From contig NZ_RWIN01000113.1 in the NCBI RefSeq assembly GCF_009761815.1, positions 1 through 64,000 on the forward strand: a stretch of DNA of 64,000 nucleotides, in the 5' to 3' direction. Shown here in pieces: positions 43,655 through 51,548 of this stretch. The stretch's first letter is position 1; each line of letters starts with the position of its first letter. A model generated the notes under the pieces. It ran no database searches, was not told where the DNA came from, and worked only from the letters and a program-made list of their open reading frames with translations. The translations under genes were made by a program, and so were the position numbers. This DNA is from Pseudomonas sp. PB120 (lineage in GTDB: Bacteria; Pseudomonadota; Gammaproteobacteria; Pseudomonadales; Pseudomonadaceae).

Positions 43655-45301
43655 ATGCAGACTTCCCTGGATGAATACGATTACATCGTGGTCGGCGCAG
43701 GGCCAGCCGGCTGCTTGCTGGCCAATCGGCTGTCGGCCAATCCGCAACACCGAGTGTTGCTGCTCGAAGCGGGCGGCCGCGATAACTACGCGTGGATTCA
43801 TATCCCGGTGGGCTACCTGTTCTGCATCGGCAACCCGCGCACCGACTGGTGCTTCAAGACTGAAGCACAATCTGGCCTGCAAGGCCGTGCCTTGAGCTAC
43901 CCACGGGGAAAAGTGCTCGGCGGCTGCTCTTCAATCAACGGCATGATCTACATGCGCGGCCAGGCCGGGGACTACGAAAGCTGGGCGGCCGACGGCAATC
44001 CCGGCTGGAGCTGGAACGATGTGTTGCCCTTGTTCAAGAAAAGCGAAAACCATTTTGCCGGCGATTCGCAGTTTCACGGCGCCGCCGGCGAATGGCGGAT
44101 CGAGCGCCAGCGCCTGTCGTGGCCGATTCTTGATGCATTCCGCAACGCGGCCGAGCAAAGCGGCATCGCCAGCATCGACGACTTCAACCAGGGCGACAAC
44201 GAAGGTTGCGGTTACTTTCAGGTCAATCAGAAAGGCGGAATTCGCTGGAACGCGGCCAAGGCGTTTCTCAAACCGATCCGCCACCGGCCCAATCTCACGG
44301 TCCTGACCGATGTTGAAGTGGACCGCGTGTTGCTGGAAAACGGTCGCGCATCGGCGGTCAGCACGCGCTGGCAAGGTCAGGCGAAAACCTTCAAGGCGCG
44401 CAAGGAAATCATTCTGTGCGCAGGCGCCGTGGGTTCGCCCACCATCCTTCAACGCTCCGGCATCGGCCCTCGCCCACTCCTGGAAAAACTCGGGATCGGC
44501 GTTGCCCATGAGTTGCCCGGCGTGGGCGGCAACCTGCAGGATCACCTGCAACTGCGGCTGATCTACAAACTCGAAAACGCCCGCACCCTGAACCAGATCG
44601 CCGGCAGCCTGTGGGGCAAAATGGGCATGGGCCTGCGTTATCTGTATGACCGCAGCGGCCCGCTGTCGATGGCGCCGAGTCAGCTCGGCGCGTTTGCCCG
44701 CTCGGGACCGGAGCAGACCTCGGCCAATCTCGAATACCACGTGCAACCCCTGTCGCTGGAACGCTTCGGCGAACCCTTGCACGCCTTCCCGGCTTTTACT
44801 GCATCGGTGTGCGATTTGCGTCCGCAAAGCCGTGGGCGCATCGACATTCGCTCGGCCAATCCGCAGGAAGCACCGCTGATTCAGCCCAATTACTTGAGCC
44901 ACCCCGAAGATTTGCGCGTCGCGGCCGACGCCATCCGCCTGACCCGGCGCATCGTTGCTGCACCGGCCTTGCGAGCGTTCAAACCGGTGGAATACCTGCC
45001 GGGTGACAGCCTGCAAAGCGAAGCAGAACTGCACGAAGCCGCCGCCCGCATCGGCACCACGATTTTCCACCCGGTGGGCACCTGCCGCATGGGCAACGAC
45101 GCCGACTCGGTGGTGGATGCGCAATTGAACGTCCACGGCATCCCCGGCCTGCGTATCGCCGATGCGTCGATCATGCCGCGCATCACCTCGGGCAACACCT
45201 GCTCGCCTACGCTGATGATTGCCGAGAAAGCCGCGCAACTCATCCTCAATCCCGCCACAAGGAGCCTCACCGAACAAAAGGAACTGGCCACTCACCCTTG
45301 A
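43655..45301 (+). CDS. GMC family FAD oxidoreductase (choline dehydrogenase-like)
   Basis: The 548-residue flavoprotein has the FAD loop VVGAGPAGCLLANRL at the N-terminus, the GMC signature GKVLGGCSSINGMIYMRG, second signature GAVGSPTILQRSGIGP and the C-terminal active-site region FHPVGTCRMG...SGNTCSPTLMIAEKAA. It probably oxidises an alcohol, feeding electrons to an unknown acceptor. GAGGTCAGGG precedes the ATG. The following MHS transporter may import its substrate. Confidence 0.92.
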   Translation: MQTSLDEYDYIVVGAGPAGCLLANRLSANPQHRVLLLEAGGRDNYAWIHIPVGYLFCIGNPRTDWCFKTEAQSGLQGRALSYPRGKVLGGCSSINGMIYMRGQAGDYESWAADGNPGWSWNDVLPLFKKSENHFAGDSQFHGAAGEWRIERQRLSWPILDAFRNAAEQSGIASIDDFNQGDNEGCGYFQVNQKGGIRWNAAKAFLKPIRHRPNLTVLTDVEVDRVLLENGRASAVSTRWQGQAKTFKARKEIILCAGAVGSPTILQRSGIGPRPLLEKLGIGVAHELPGVGGNLQDHLQLRLIYKLENARTLNQIAGSLWGKMGMGLRYLYDRSGPLSMAPSQLGAFARSGPEQTSANLEYHVQPLSLERFGEPLHAFPAFTASVCDLRPQSRGRIDIRSANPQEAPLIQPNYLSHPEDLRVAADAIRLTRRIVAAPALRAFKPVEYLPGDSLQSEAELHEAAARIGTTIFHPVGTCRMGNDADSVVDAQLNVHGIPGLRIADASIMPRITSGNTCSPTLMIAEKAAQLILNPATRSLTEQKELATHP

Positions 45302-45314
45302 TCAACACACGAGC

Positions 45315-45417
45315 ACTGTAGGAGCGAGCTCGCTCGCGAAAAACTCGAAAGCGCCGCAGGAAAACAGACAGACAGCGTTATCGTTTTCGACCATCGCGAG
45401 CAGGCTCGCTCCCACAT
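45315..45417. repeat. REP pair with conserved spacer
   Basis: TGTAGGAGCGAGCTCGCTCGCGA and CCATCGCGAGCAGGCTCGCTCCCACA flank a spacer containing AGCGCCGCAGG and GCGTTATCGTT (45375-45385). The same spacer recurs at 47155 and, diverged, at 62982. Confidence 0.9.
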
Positions 45418-45515
45418 GGAACGAGTACACCCGATACATCGACAGTAGCGGCACCACCCACAAGGACGGCGCCGACAGTGGAACAACAAAAACAATCACT
45501 GTAAGGGATACCGAT

Positions 45516-47138
45516 ATGTCAGAACATGTTCAGCCACTGGAAATCACAAGCAGCGCCGATGCCGGCCGCGACACTCGCAAAGTCATCTTCGCGTCGTCCC
45601 TCGGTACCGTGTTCGAGTGGTACGACTTTTTCCTCTACGGCGCGCTCGCGGCCGTCATCAGCAAACAGTTTTTCGCCGGGGTCAACGACACCACCGCGTT
45701 CATCTTCGCGCTCATGGCGTTCGCCGCTGGCTTTGTCGTGCGGCCATTCGGTGCGCTGGTGTTCGGGCGGTTGGGGGACATGATCGGGCGTAAATACACG
45801 TTCCTCGCGACCATTATCCTCATGGGCCTGGCGACCTTCTGCGTCGGGTTGCTGCCGACATACGCGAGCATCGGCATCGCCGCGCCGATCATCCTGGTGG
45901 TGCTGCGCATGCTTCAGGGCCTGGCCCTTGGCGGGGAATACGGCGGCGCGGCCACGTACGTCGCGGAGCACGCGCCCATCGGCAAACGCGGTTTCCACAC
46001 CAGCTGGATTCAGTCCACCGCGACCCTCGGGCTGCTGCTGTCGTTGCTGGTGGTACTCGGCTGCCGCTACTTCACCGGCGACCAGTTCGAAGTCTGGGGC
46101 TGGCGGATTCCGTTTCTGTTTTCGATCCTGCTGCTGGGCATCTCGACCTGGATTCGCTTGAGCCTGCACGAGTCGCCCGCCTTCGTGAAAATGAAAGAGG
46201 AAGGCAAGCTCTGCAAATCGCCACTTCGTGACTCTTTCGGCAAATGGGAAAACCTCAAAGTCGTCTTGATCGCGCTGTTCAGCATCAACGCCGGGCAAGC
46301 GGTGACCTTCTATGCGGCGCAGTTCTACGTGCTGTTCTTCCTCACCCAGTTCCTGAAAATGGACCCGGCGCTGGCCAACGGTCTGCTGATTGTCAGCGTG
46401 ATCATCGGCGCACCGTTCTTCATTTTCTTTGGCTGGCTGTCGGACAAGGTCGGACGCAAGCCAGTGCTGATGATCGGCCTGCTGTTGGCCACCGCGCTGT
46501 ACTTTCCTATCTTCAAGAGCCTGGCCCACTACGCCAACCCGGCCATCGACCAGGCCAGCCGTCAGGCGCCGATCACCGTGCTGGCTGACCCGGCCACCTG
46601 CACGTTCCAGTTCGACCCGGTGGGCAAGGCGAAATTTGACAGCCCTTGCGACAAGGTCAAAACCTTCCTGGTGAAACAGGGCCTGCCCTACAACAGCGAA
46701 GCGGCCCCGGCCGGCAGCGGCGTGCAGGTCAGCGTCGGTGACGTGAAGATCGATGGCTTTGACGAAGCGGCCCTGCGCGGCGCGGTGACGTTGGGCGGCT
46801 ATCCGTCTCAAGCCGACACCCAGTCGATCAACAAGCCCATGATCGTGGCCTTGATCGTCGCGCTGATCATCATCTCGGCCATGTGCTACGGCCCACTGGC
46901 GGCGTTGATGGTCGAACTGTTCCCGACCCGCATCCGCTACACCTCGATGTCGCTGCCCTACCACATCGGCAATGGCTGGTTCGGCGGGTTCCTGCCAACG
47001 GTGTCGTTCGCGTTGGTGGTGTACACCGGGGACATTTTCTACGGGCTCTGGTACCCGGTGGTGATTACCGCCGTAAGCCTGGTGGTGGGGATGATCTGTT
47101 TGCGTGAAACCAAAAACGTGGACCTGCACACCAACTGA
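45516..47138 (+). CDS. MFS transporter, metabolite:H+ symporter (MHS) family
   Basis: The 540-residue protein starts like ShiA/ProP-type transporters (GTVFEWYDFFLYGALAAV, GRLGDMIGRKYTF, QGLALGGEYGGAATYVAEHAP). Twelve transmembrane segments are expected. A hydrophilic insert of about 100 residues (338-440) with Cys362 and Cys378 interrupts the second half; it is longer than the family norm of about 430-450 residues in total. The ATG at 45516 has AAGGGA upstream. The frame extends back to 45219 across REP sequence and is not coding there. Confidence 0.92.
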   Translation: MSEHVQPLEITSSADAGRDTRKVIFASSLGTVFEWYDFFLYGALAAVISKQFFAGVNDTTAFIFALMAFAAGFVVRPFGALVFGRLGDMIGRKYTFLATIILMGLATFCVGLLPTYASIGIAAPIILVVLRMLQGLALGGEYGGAATYVAEHAPIGKRGFHTSWIQSTATLGLLLSLLVVLGCRYFTGDQFEVWGWRIPFLFSILLLGISTWIRLSLHESPAFVKMKEEGKLCKSPLRDSFGKWENLKVVLIALFSINAGQAVTFYAAQFYVLFFLTQFLKMDPALANGLLIVSVIIGAPFFIFFGWLSDKVGRKPVLMIGLLLATALYFPIFKSLAHYANPAIDQASRQAPITVLADPATCTFQFDPVGKAKFDSPCDKVKTFLVKQGLPYNSEAAPAGSGVQVSVGDVKIDGFDEAALRGAVTLGGYPSQADTQSINKPMIVALIVALIIISAMCYGPLAALMVELFPTRIRYTSMSLPYHIGNGWFGGFLPTVSFALVVYTGDIFYGLWYPVVITAVSLVVGMICLRETKNVDLHTN

Positions 47139-47154
47139 CATCAACTGCAATGCC

Positions 47155-47260
47155 CCTTGTAGGAGCGAGCTTGCTCGCGAAAAACCCGAGAGCGCCGTAG
47201 GGAAAAACAGACCGACAGCGTTATCGTTTACGACCATCGCGAGCGAGCTCGCTCCTACAT
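47155..47260. repeat. REP pair with conserved spacer
   Basis: This copy matches the one at 45315 arm for arm and also in the spacer (AGCGCCGTAGG; GCGTTATCGTT at 47218-47228), showing that the whole cassette was duplicated around the transporter gene. Confidence 0.92.
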
Positions 47261-47274
47261 TCGACCGAGGCACC

Positions 47275-48417
47275 ATGATCATTTCATCCGCATCCGACTA
47301 CCGTGAGGCCGCCCGCCGCAAACTGCCGCGTTTTCTGTTCGACTACATCGATGGCGGAGCTTATGCGGAGCACACGCTCAGGGCCAACAGCGCCGACCTG
47401 ACGCACATCAGCCTGCGCCAGCGCATTCTGAAAAATGTCGAATCCCTGAGCCTTGAAACCACCCTCTTCAATCAACCGCTTTCGATGCCGATCATCCTGG
47501 CGCCAGTCGGCCTGACCGGTATGTTCGCCCGCCGGGGTGAAGTGCAGGCGGTCAAAGCCGCGCAGAACAAAGGCATCCCGCTGTGCCTGTCGACGGTCTC
47601 GGTGTGCTCCATCGAGGAAGTCGTGGCCCAAAGCCAACAACCCATCTGGTTTCAGCTGTATGTGTTGAAAGACCGCGGTTTCATGAAAAATGCGCTGGAG
47701 CGTGCGAAGGCCGCCGGGGTGAAAAACCTGGTGTTCACCGTCGACATGCCCACCCCCGGCGCACGATACCGGGACGCACATTCGGGCATGTCCGGGCCGT
47801 TTGCGTCGTCGCGACGAATACTTCAGGCCATGACCCGACCCGACTGGGCCTTCAATGTCGGACTCATGGGCCGCCCGCACGACTTGGGGAATATCTCGAA
47901 ATACCTGGGCAAGGCCGTCACGCTGGAAGACTACATGGGCTGGCTGGCGAACAACTTCGACCCGTCCATCAGCTGGAGCGACCTGGAATGGATTCGTGAT
48001 TTCTGGAAAGGCCCGATGATCATCAAAGGCATTCTCGACCCGCAGGACGCCAGGGACGCGGTCAGCTTTGGCGCAGACGGCATCGTGGTCTCGAACCATG
48101 GCGGACGACAACTCGACGGCGTGCTGTCCACGACCCGGGCATTGCCGCCGATCATGCAAGCCGTCGGCAATGACCTGACCGTGCTGGTCGACTCGGGGAT
48201 TCGTTCGGGGCTGGATGTCGTGCGGATGTTGGCGCTGGGGGCGAAAGGCGTATTGCTCGGGCGTTCGATGGCCTATGCGCTGGCGGCCGATGGTCAGCGC
48301 GGGGTGGAAAACATGCTGGATATTTTCGCCAAAGAGATGCGCGTGGCCATGACCCTGACCGGAGTGACTTCAATTGGCCAGATCGATGAAACCACGCTGG
48401 TAGGTGCTGTTAGCTGA
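47275..48417 (+). CDS. lldD: FMN-dependent L-lactate dehydrogenase / alpha-hydroxyacid oxidase
   Basis: The 380-residue protein matches LldD in length and motifs: IISSASDYREAARRKLP start, YIDGGAYAE, LAPVGLTGMFARRGE, and the catalytic SNHGGRQLDG with His275. It oxidises L-lactate to pyruvate at the membrane, or a related hydroxyacid. It lies after an MHS transporter rather than the usual LldP permease and LldR regulator. GAGGCACC precedes the ATG at 47275. Confidence 0.9.
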   Translation: MIISSASDYREAARRKLPRFLFDYIDGGAYAEHTLRANSADLTHISLRQRILKNVESLSLETTLFNQPLSMPIILAPVGLTGMFARRGEVQAVKAAQNKGIPLCLSTVSVCSIEEVVAQSQQPIWFQLYVLKDRGFMKNALERAKAAGVKNLVFTVDMPTPGARYRDAHSGMSGPFASSRRILQAMTRPDWAFNVGLMGRPHDLGNISKYLGKAVTLEDYMGWLANNFDPSISWSDLEWIRDFWKGPMIIKGILDPQDARDAVSFGADGIVVSNHGGRQLDGVLSTTRALPPIMQAVGNDLTVLVDSGIRSGLDVVRMLALGAKGVLLGRSMAYALAADGQRGVENMLDIFAKEMRVAMTLTGVTSIGQIDETTLVGAVS

Positions 48418-48426
48418 AAACAAGCA

Positions 48427-48795
48427 TCAGACCTCGGCGTCGAGGAGCTCGAACTTCACTTGATCGGGGTAAAACGCCACGTAGTTTTTGATCTGATCCA
48501 CTGACACTTTCGGATTCTCATAGCTCCACACTGCATTGGCGCCTTCATGCCCTGGGACTTGCAGGCTGAAGTAACTGGCATCGCCCTTATAGGGGCAATA
48601 ACTGGTGTGATCGGTGCGGGCAAAGTACTTTTCCTCGATGTCTTCGCGCGGAACGTAATACACCGGCGGGTAGTTGGCCTCGAGCAACACCAGCGCCCGT
48701 GCGGACGCGGCCACCTGGATACCGTGAAACTTCACCAACAGGCAGCCTGGCTGCTCGGCGATGGTGATGACAGGACTGGGACCGGACGTTTTCAT
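48427..48795 (-). CDS. DUF427 domain protein
   Basis: The 122-residue protein is a single DUF427 (NTP_transf_9-like) domain with VPREDIEEKYFARTDHTSYCPYKGDASYF, the usual cysteine-containing family block at about 55-80, and WSYENPKVSVDQIKNYVAFYPD. Function is not known. AGGAGT lies before the ATG at 48795, better placed than the ATG at 48813. It ends nine bases from the convergent lldD. Confidence 0.88.
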   Translation of the reverse strand: MKTSGPSPVITIAEQPGCLLVKFHGIQVAASARALVLLEANYPPVYYVPREDIEEKYFARTDHTSYCPYKGDASYFSLQVPGHEGANAVWSYENPKVSVDQIKNYVAFYPDQVKFELLDAEV

Positions 48796-49074
48796 CGGAT
48801 ACTCCTGATTCACGGGATGAGCTCATCCCCGTTGGGTGGTGAAGCGGTGCTCAAGCCTGCGACCGCTACCCAACAGGTATACCTCATGTTTCGCCTCTGC
48901 GAGGGCTGCGCAGCCGAACGGGTCAATACGCTGCCCGGACAGCCCCCTCCTCTCACGAAACATTCGAAGCCGTTCAAACTTCGTCTACGATCAATACCAC
49001 CGTTGACACCCTTACTGCGCAGTCGAGCAGTCGTGGCGTGGGGGTTCGAGTCTCACACGCTTGAGGGACCCCAC
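48796..49074. other. Intergenic region with decayed repeats and tRNA-like T-arm
   Basis: No gene is apparent. Degenerate repeat fragments (GATGAGCTCATCCCCGTTGGG, GGGCTGCGCAGCCGAACGGG) lie at 48817-48920. GCGTGGGGGTTCGAGTCTCA followed by CACGC at 49036-49060 resembles a T-arm but no rest of a tRNA can be folded. Confidence 0.4.
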
Positions 49075-51303
49075 ATGCCTGCCTCGCAGTTCGCGCTCGA
49101 TCAGAAAATCATCACCCTCGACGCCCGCCCCGATCGCCTGGACCTGCGCGATCGCCTGTTCACGCCGCGCGTCCAGTCCCTTCCGCCCTCCTGGCCCGCC
49201 GACAAAACCATTGCGAGCGAGCTGTCGGCTTATCTGGAAAAAGGCATGATCCTTAACCAGGGCAATGAAGGCGCTTGCACCGGTTTCGGCCTGGCGGCCG
49301 TGGTCAACTACCTGCTGTGGCTGCGTGACCGTGCGGCCATCCAGACCAGCCCGCGCCAGCTCTATCACCTGGCCAAGCTGTATGACGAGTGGCCGGGCGA
49401 AGACTATTCCGGCTCCAGTTGCCGTGGCGCGCTGAAGGGTTGGCACAAGCATGGCGTCTGTGCAGAGTCGCTTTGGCCGTACACGGTCAAGCCCAATGGC
49501 TCGGTGCCCGCGTTTGAAGCGCCGGCGGAGAACTGGGCCATCGACGCCATGACTCGCCCGCTGGGGGTCTACTACCGCGTCGAGAAGGACGACATCACCG
49601 CCATGATGGCGGCGCTCTTCGAAGCCCGCGCGCTCTACGTTTCCGCGAATGTGCATCAGGGTTGGGCGCTGATGCAGCCCAAGGCCAAAAAACGCCCGCC
49701 TGTGGTGTTCCAGGGCATGTCGCAATTGCCGGTCATCAAATGGCCGGGCAAGCCTCAGGGCGGTCACGCGTTCGCCCTGATCGGCTACACCCATCAGGGC
49801 TTTATCGTACAGAACTCCTGGTCCACCGACTGGGGGTTTTCCGGCTTCGCCATCCTGACGTTCGAGGACTGGCTGGCCAATGGCACGGACGCCTGGACCG
49901 TGGCCCTCGGCGTTCCCATCGAACACGGCGCGCCCGCACACAACCTGTCGACGCGTGCCAAAGTCGACGCCAAGTCGCCGTTTCGTAATGCGCTGTCGAG
50001 CGTCAGCGCCAAGCGCGAAGGCGTCTCGCTGTTCACCTCCAGCGCCCGCGATTCCGACCGCAAGGGCCCGCCCCTGCTGACAAAAGACCAGGCGTATGGG
50101 CTGACCATCGTGATGGAAAACAACGGCAGCATCGGCCCCCGCCTCACCGACGTGGAAAACGTCCGGGCGGGCGTCAAGCGCATCGTCTACGAGGCACCGC
50201 GCGCCTGGTACGACAAGCTGCCGGCAGCCAACAAACCGGCCGTGCTGCGGATCGCCATCTACGCCCACGGCGGACTCAATTCAGAAGCGGACTCCATCAA
50301 CCGGATCTGCGCGATGGCGCCGTACTTTCTCGAAAATGGCATCTATCCGCTGTTTGTCACCTGGCGCACCGGCGCTCTGGAAACCTTCGCGGACATCGTT
50401 CAGGACGCGTTGCCGGGGTTGTTTCCTGAAGCGGGTGGCTTCGGCGACATGCTGAAAAACCTCAAGGACAAAGCCCTGGAAGGCCTGGATCGCACCGTCG
50501 AACTAGCCACCAAAAAACTCGGCGGCGATCAATGGAGCCAGATGAAACAGAATGCCGACGCCGCTTCCGTGGCGGGTTTCACCCCGCGCGGGCTGGTGGA
50601 ACTGGCGGACAACCTGAAAAAACTGGTGACCGACATCGGCCAGAAAAACGTCGAGCTGCACCTGATCGGGCACTCGGCGGGTTCGTTGATCAACGGCCAT
50701 TTGATTCAACTGTTGTCGGCCCGAGGCCTGTCCATTGAAACATCGACGTTGATGGCCCCGGCGTGCACCCTCGATTTCGCCAACCAGACTTATCGCAAAG
50801 TCATCGAAGCCGGTGGGCTCAAGCGCCAGGATTTCCACATTCACATGATGTCCGACGCCCGTGAACAGGACGATAACGTCATCAACGTGTATCACAAGTC
50901 GCTGCTGTATCTGGTTTCCCGAGCCTTTGAAGAACTGCAACGCATGCCGCTGCTGGGTATGGCCAAGGCGCTGGATAAAAACTACCAGGACTTCAGCGAT
51001 CCGGCCCTGGCCGAGTGGAACATTGCCGCGAAAAACATGACCGAGCAGTGGAATCAGTTTTACTGGGGCAAAACCATTCCTGCCGGGTTTGCCGCCACGG
51101 GCCGGGGTTTACCCGACGAATTCGCGAAAACCCTGCATATTTTCAACGACGCAAAGATGAACTACGGCGCGGGGACCAAGGCCGATACGTCCCACGGCGG
51201 TTTCGACAATGATGTGAATGTCATTACCGCGGTGCTGTTGACCATCCTCAGGCGCGACCCCGACGGGAAACTGGACCTGCCGGTGGTGAACCTGAATTAC
51301 TGA
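49075..51303 (+). CDS. Papain-like (C1) cysteine protease fused to alpha/beta hydrolase
   Basis: The 742-residue protein has two enzymatic halves and no signal peptide. Residues about 25-285 form a C1-type protease: Gln62 and Cys68 in NQGNEGACTGF, His231 in GGHAFALIGY and Asn247 in QNSWSTDWG. Residues about 390-620 form an alpha/beta hydrolase: AIYAHGGLN near 394 and the nucleophile elbow GHSAG with Ser534. The ATG at 49075 follows a GAGGGACC ribosome site; the frame continues upstream without sense. No operon partner is seen. Whether it is a housekeeping enzyme, defence effector or toxin cannot be decided from sequence. Confidence 0.85.
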   Translation: MPASQFALDQKIITLDARPDRLDLRDRLFTPRVQSLPPSWPADKTIASELSAYLEKGMILNQGNEGACTGFGLAAVVNYLLWLRDRAAIQTSPRQLYHLAKLYDEWPGEDYSGSSCRGALKGWHKHGVCAESLWPYTVKPNGSVPAFEAPAENWAIDAMTRPLGVYYRVEKDDITAMMAALFEARALYVSANVHQGWALMQPKAKKRPPVVFQGMSQLPVIKWPGKPQGGHAFALIGYTHQGFIVQNSWSTDWGFSGFAILTFEDWLANGTDAWTVALGVPIEHGAPAHNLSTRAKVDAKSPFRNALSSVSAKREGVSLFTSSARDSDRKGPPLLTKDQAYGLTIVMENNGSIGPRLTDVENVRAGVKRIVYEAPRAWYDKLPAANKPAVLRIAIYAHGGLNSEADSINRICAMAPYFLENGIYPLFVTWRTGALETFADIVQDALPGLFPEAGGFGDMLKNLKDKALEGLDRTVELATKKLGGDQWSQMKQNADAASVAGFTPRGLVELADNLKKLVTDIGQKNVELHLIGHSAGSLINGHLIQLLSARGLSIETSTLMAPACTLDFANQTYRKVIEAGGLKRQDFHIHMMSDAREQDDNVINVYHKSLLYLVSRAFEELQRMPLLGMAKALDKNYQDFSDPALAEWNIAAKNMTEQWNQFYWGKTIPAGFAATGRGLPDEFAKTLHIFNDAKMNYGAGTKADTSHGGFDNDVNVITAVLLTILRRDPDGKLDLPVVNLNY

Positions 51304-51317
51304 TGTATGAGGTCCAA

Positions 51318-51408
51318 TGTGGGAGCGAGCCTGCTCGCGATGGCGTCTGATCAGCAAACATAGATGTCGAATGTGAAATCGCCATCGCGAGCGGGCTCGC
51401 TCCCACAG
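51318..51408. repeat. REP inverted-repeat pair
   Basis: TGTGGGAGCGAGCCTGCTCGCGATGGC and GCCATCGCGAGCGGGCTCGCTCCCACAG flank a 35-bp spacer between the protease fusion and topB. Confidence 0.9.
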
Positions 51409-51548
51409 GGTTATGGGCTGAGCCTGTTAATCGTCAGTCGCAACGAATCGCAATGCGAAAGCTGTACATCCATACAGATTTTTATTGCCCCATCGCTCAT
51501 CAACCGCCATTCTGTCCGCCTCTCGGCAGTTGATGGACGATGGTGGTT

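Noticed and set aside
45519..47282. Minus-strand open frame of 587 codons opposite the MHS transporter
   Set aside because: It is an antisense shadow, with repeated Gln/His/Arg-rich text and REP-derived N-terminus.
49036..49060. Complete tRNA gene
   Set aside because: Only a T-arm-like hairpin is present; no acceptor, anticodon or D arm can be folded around it.
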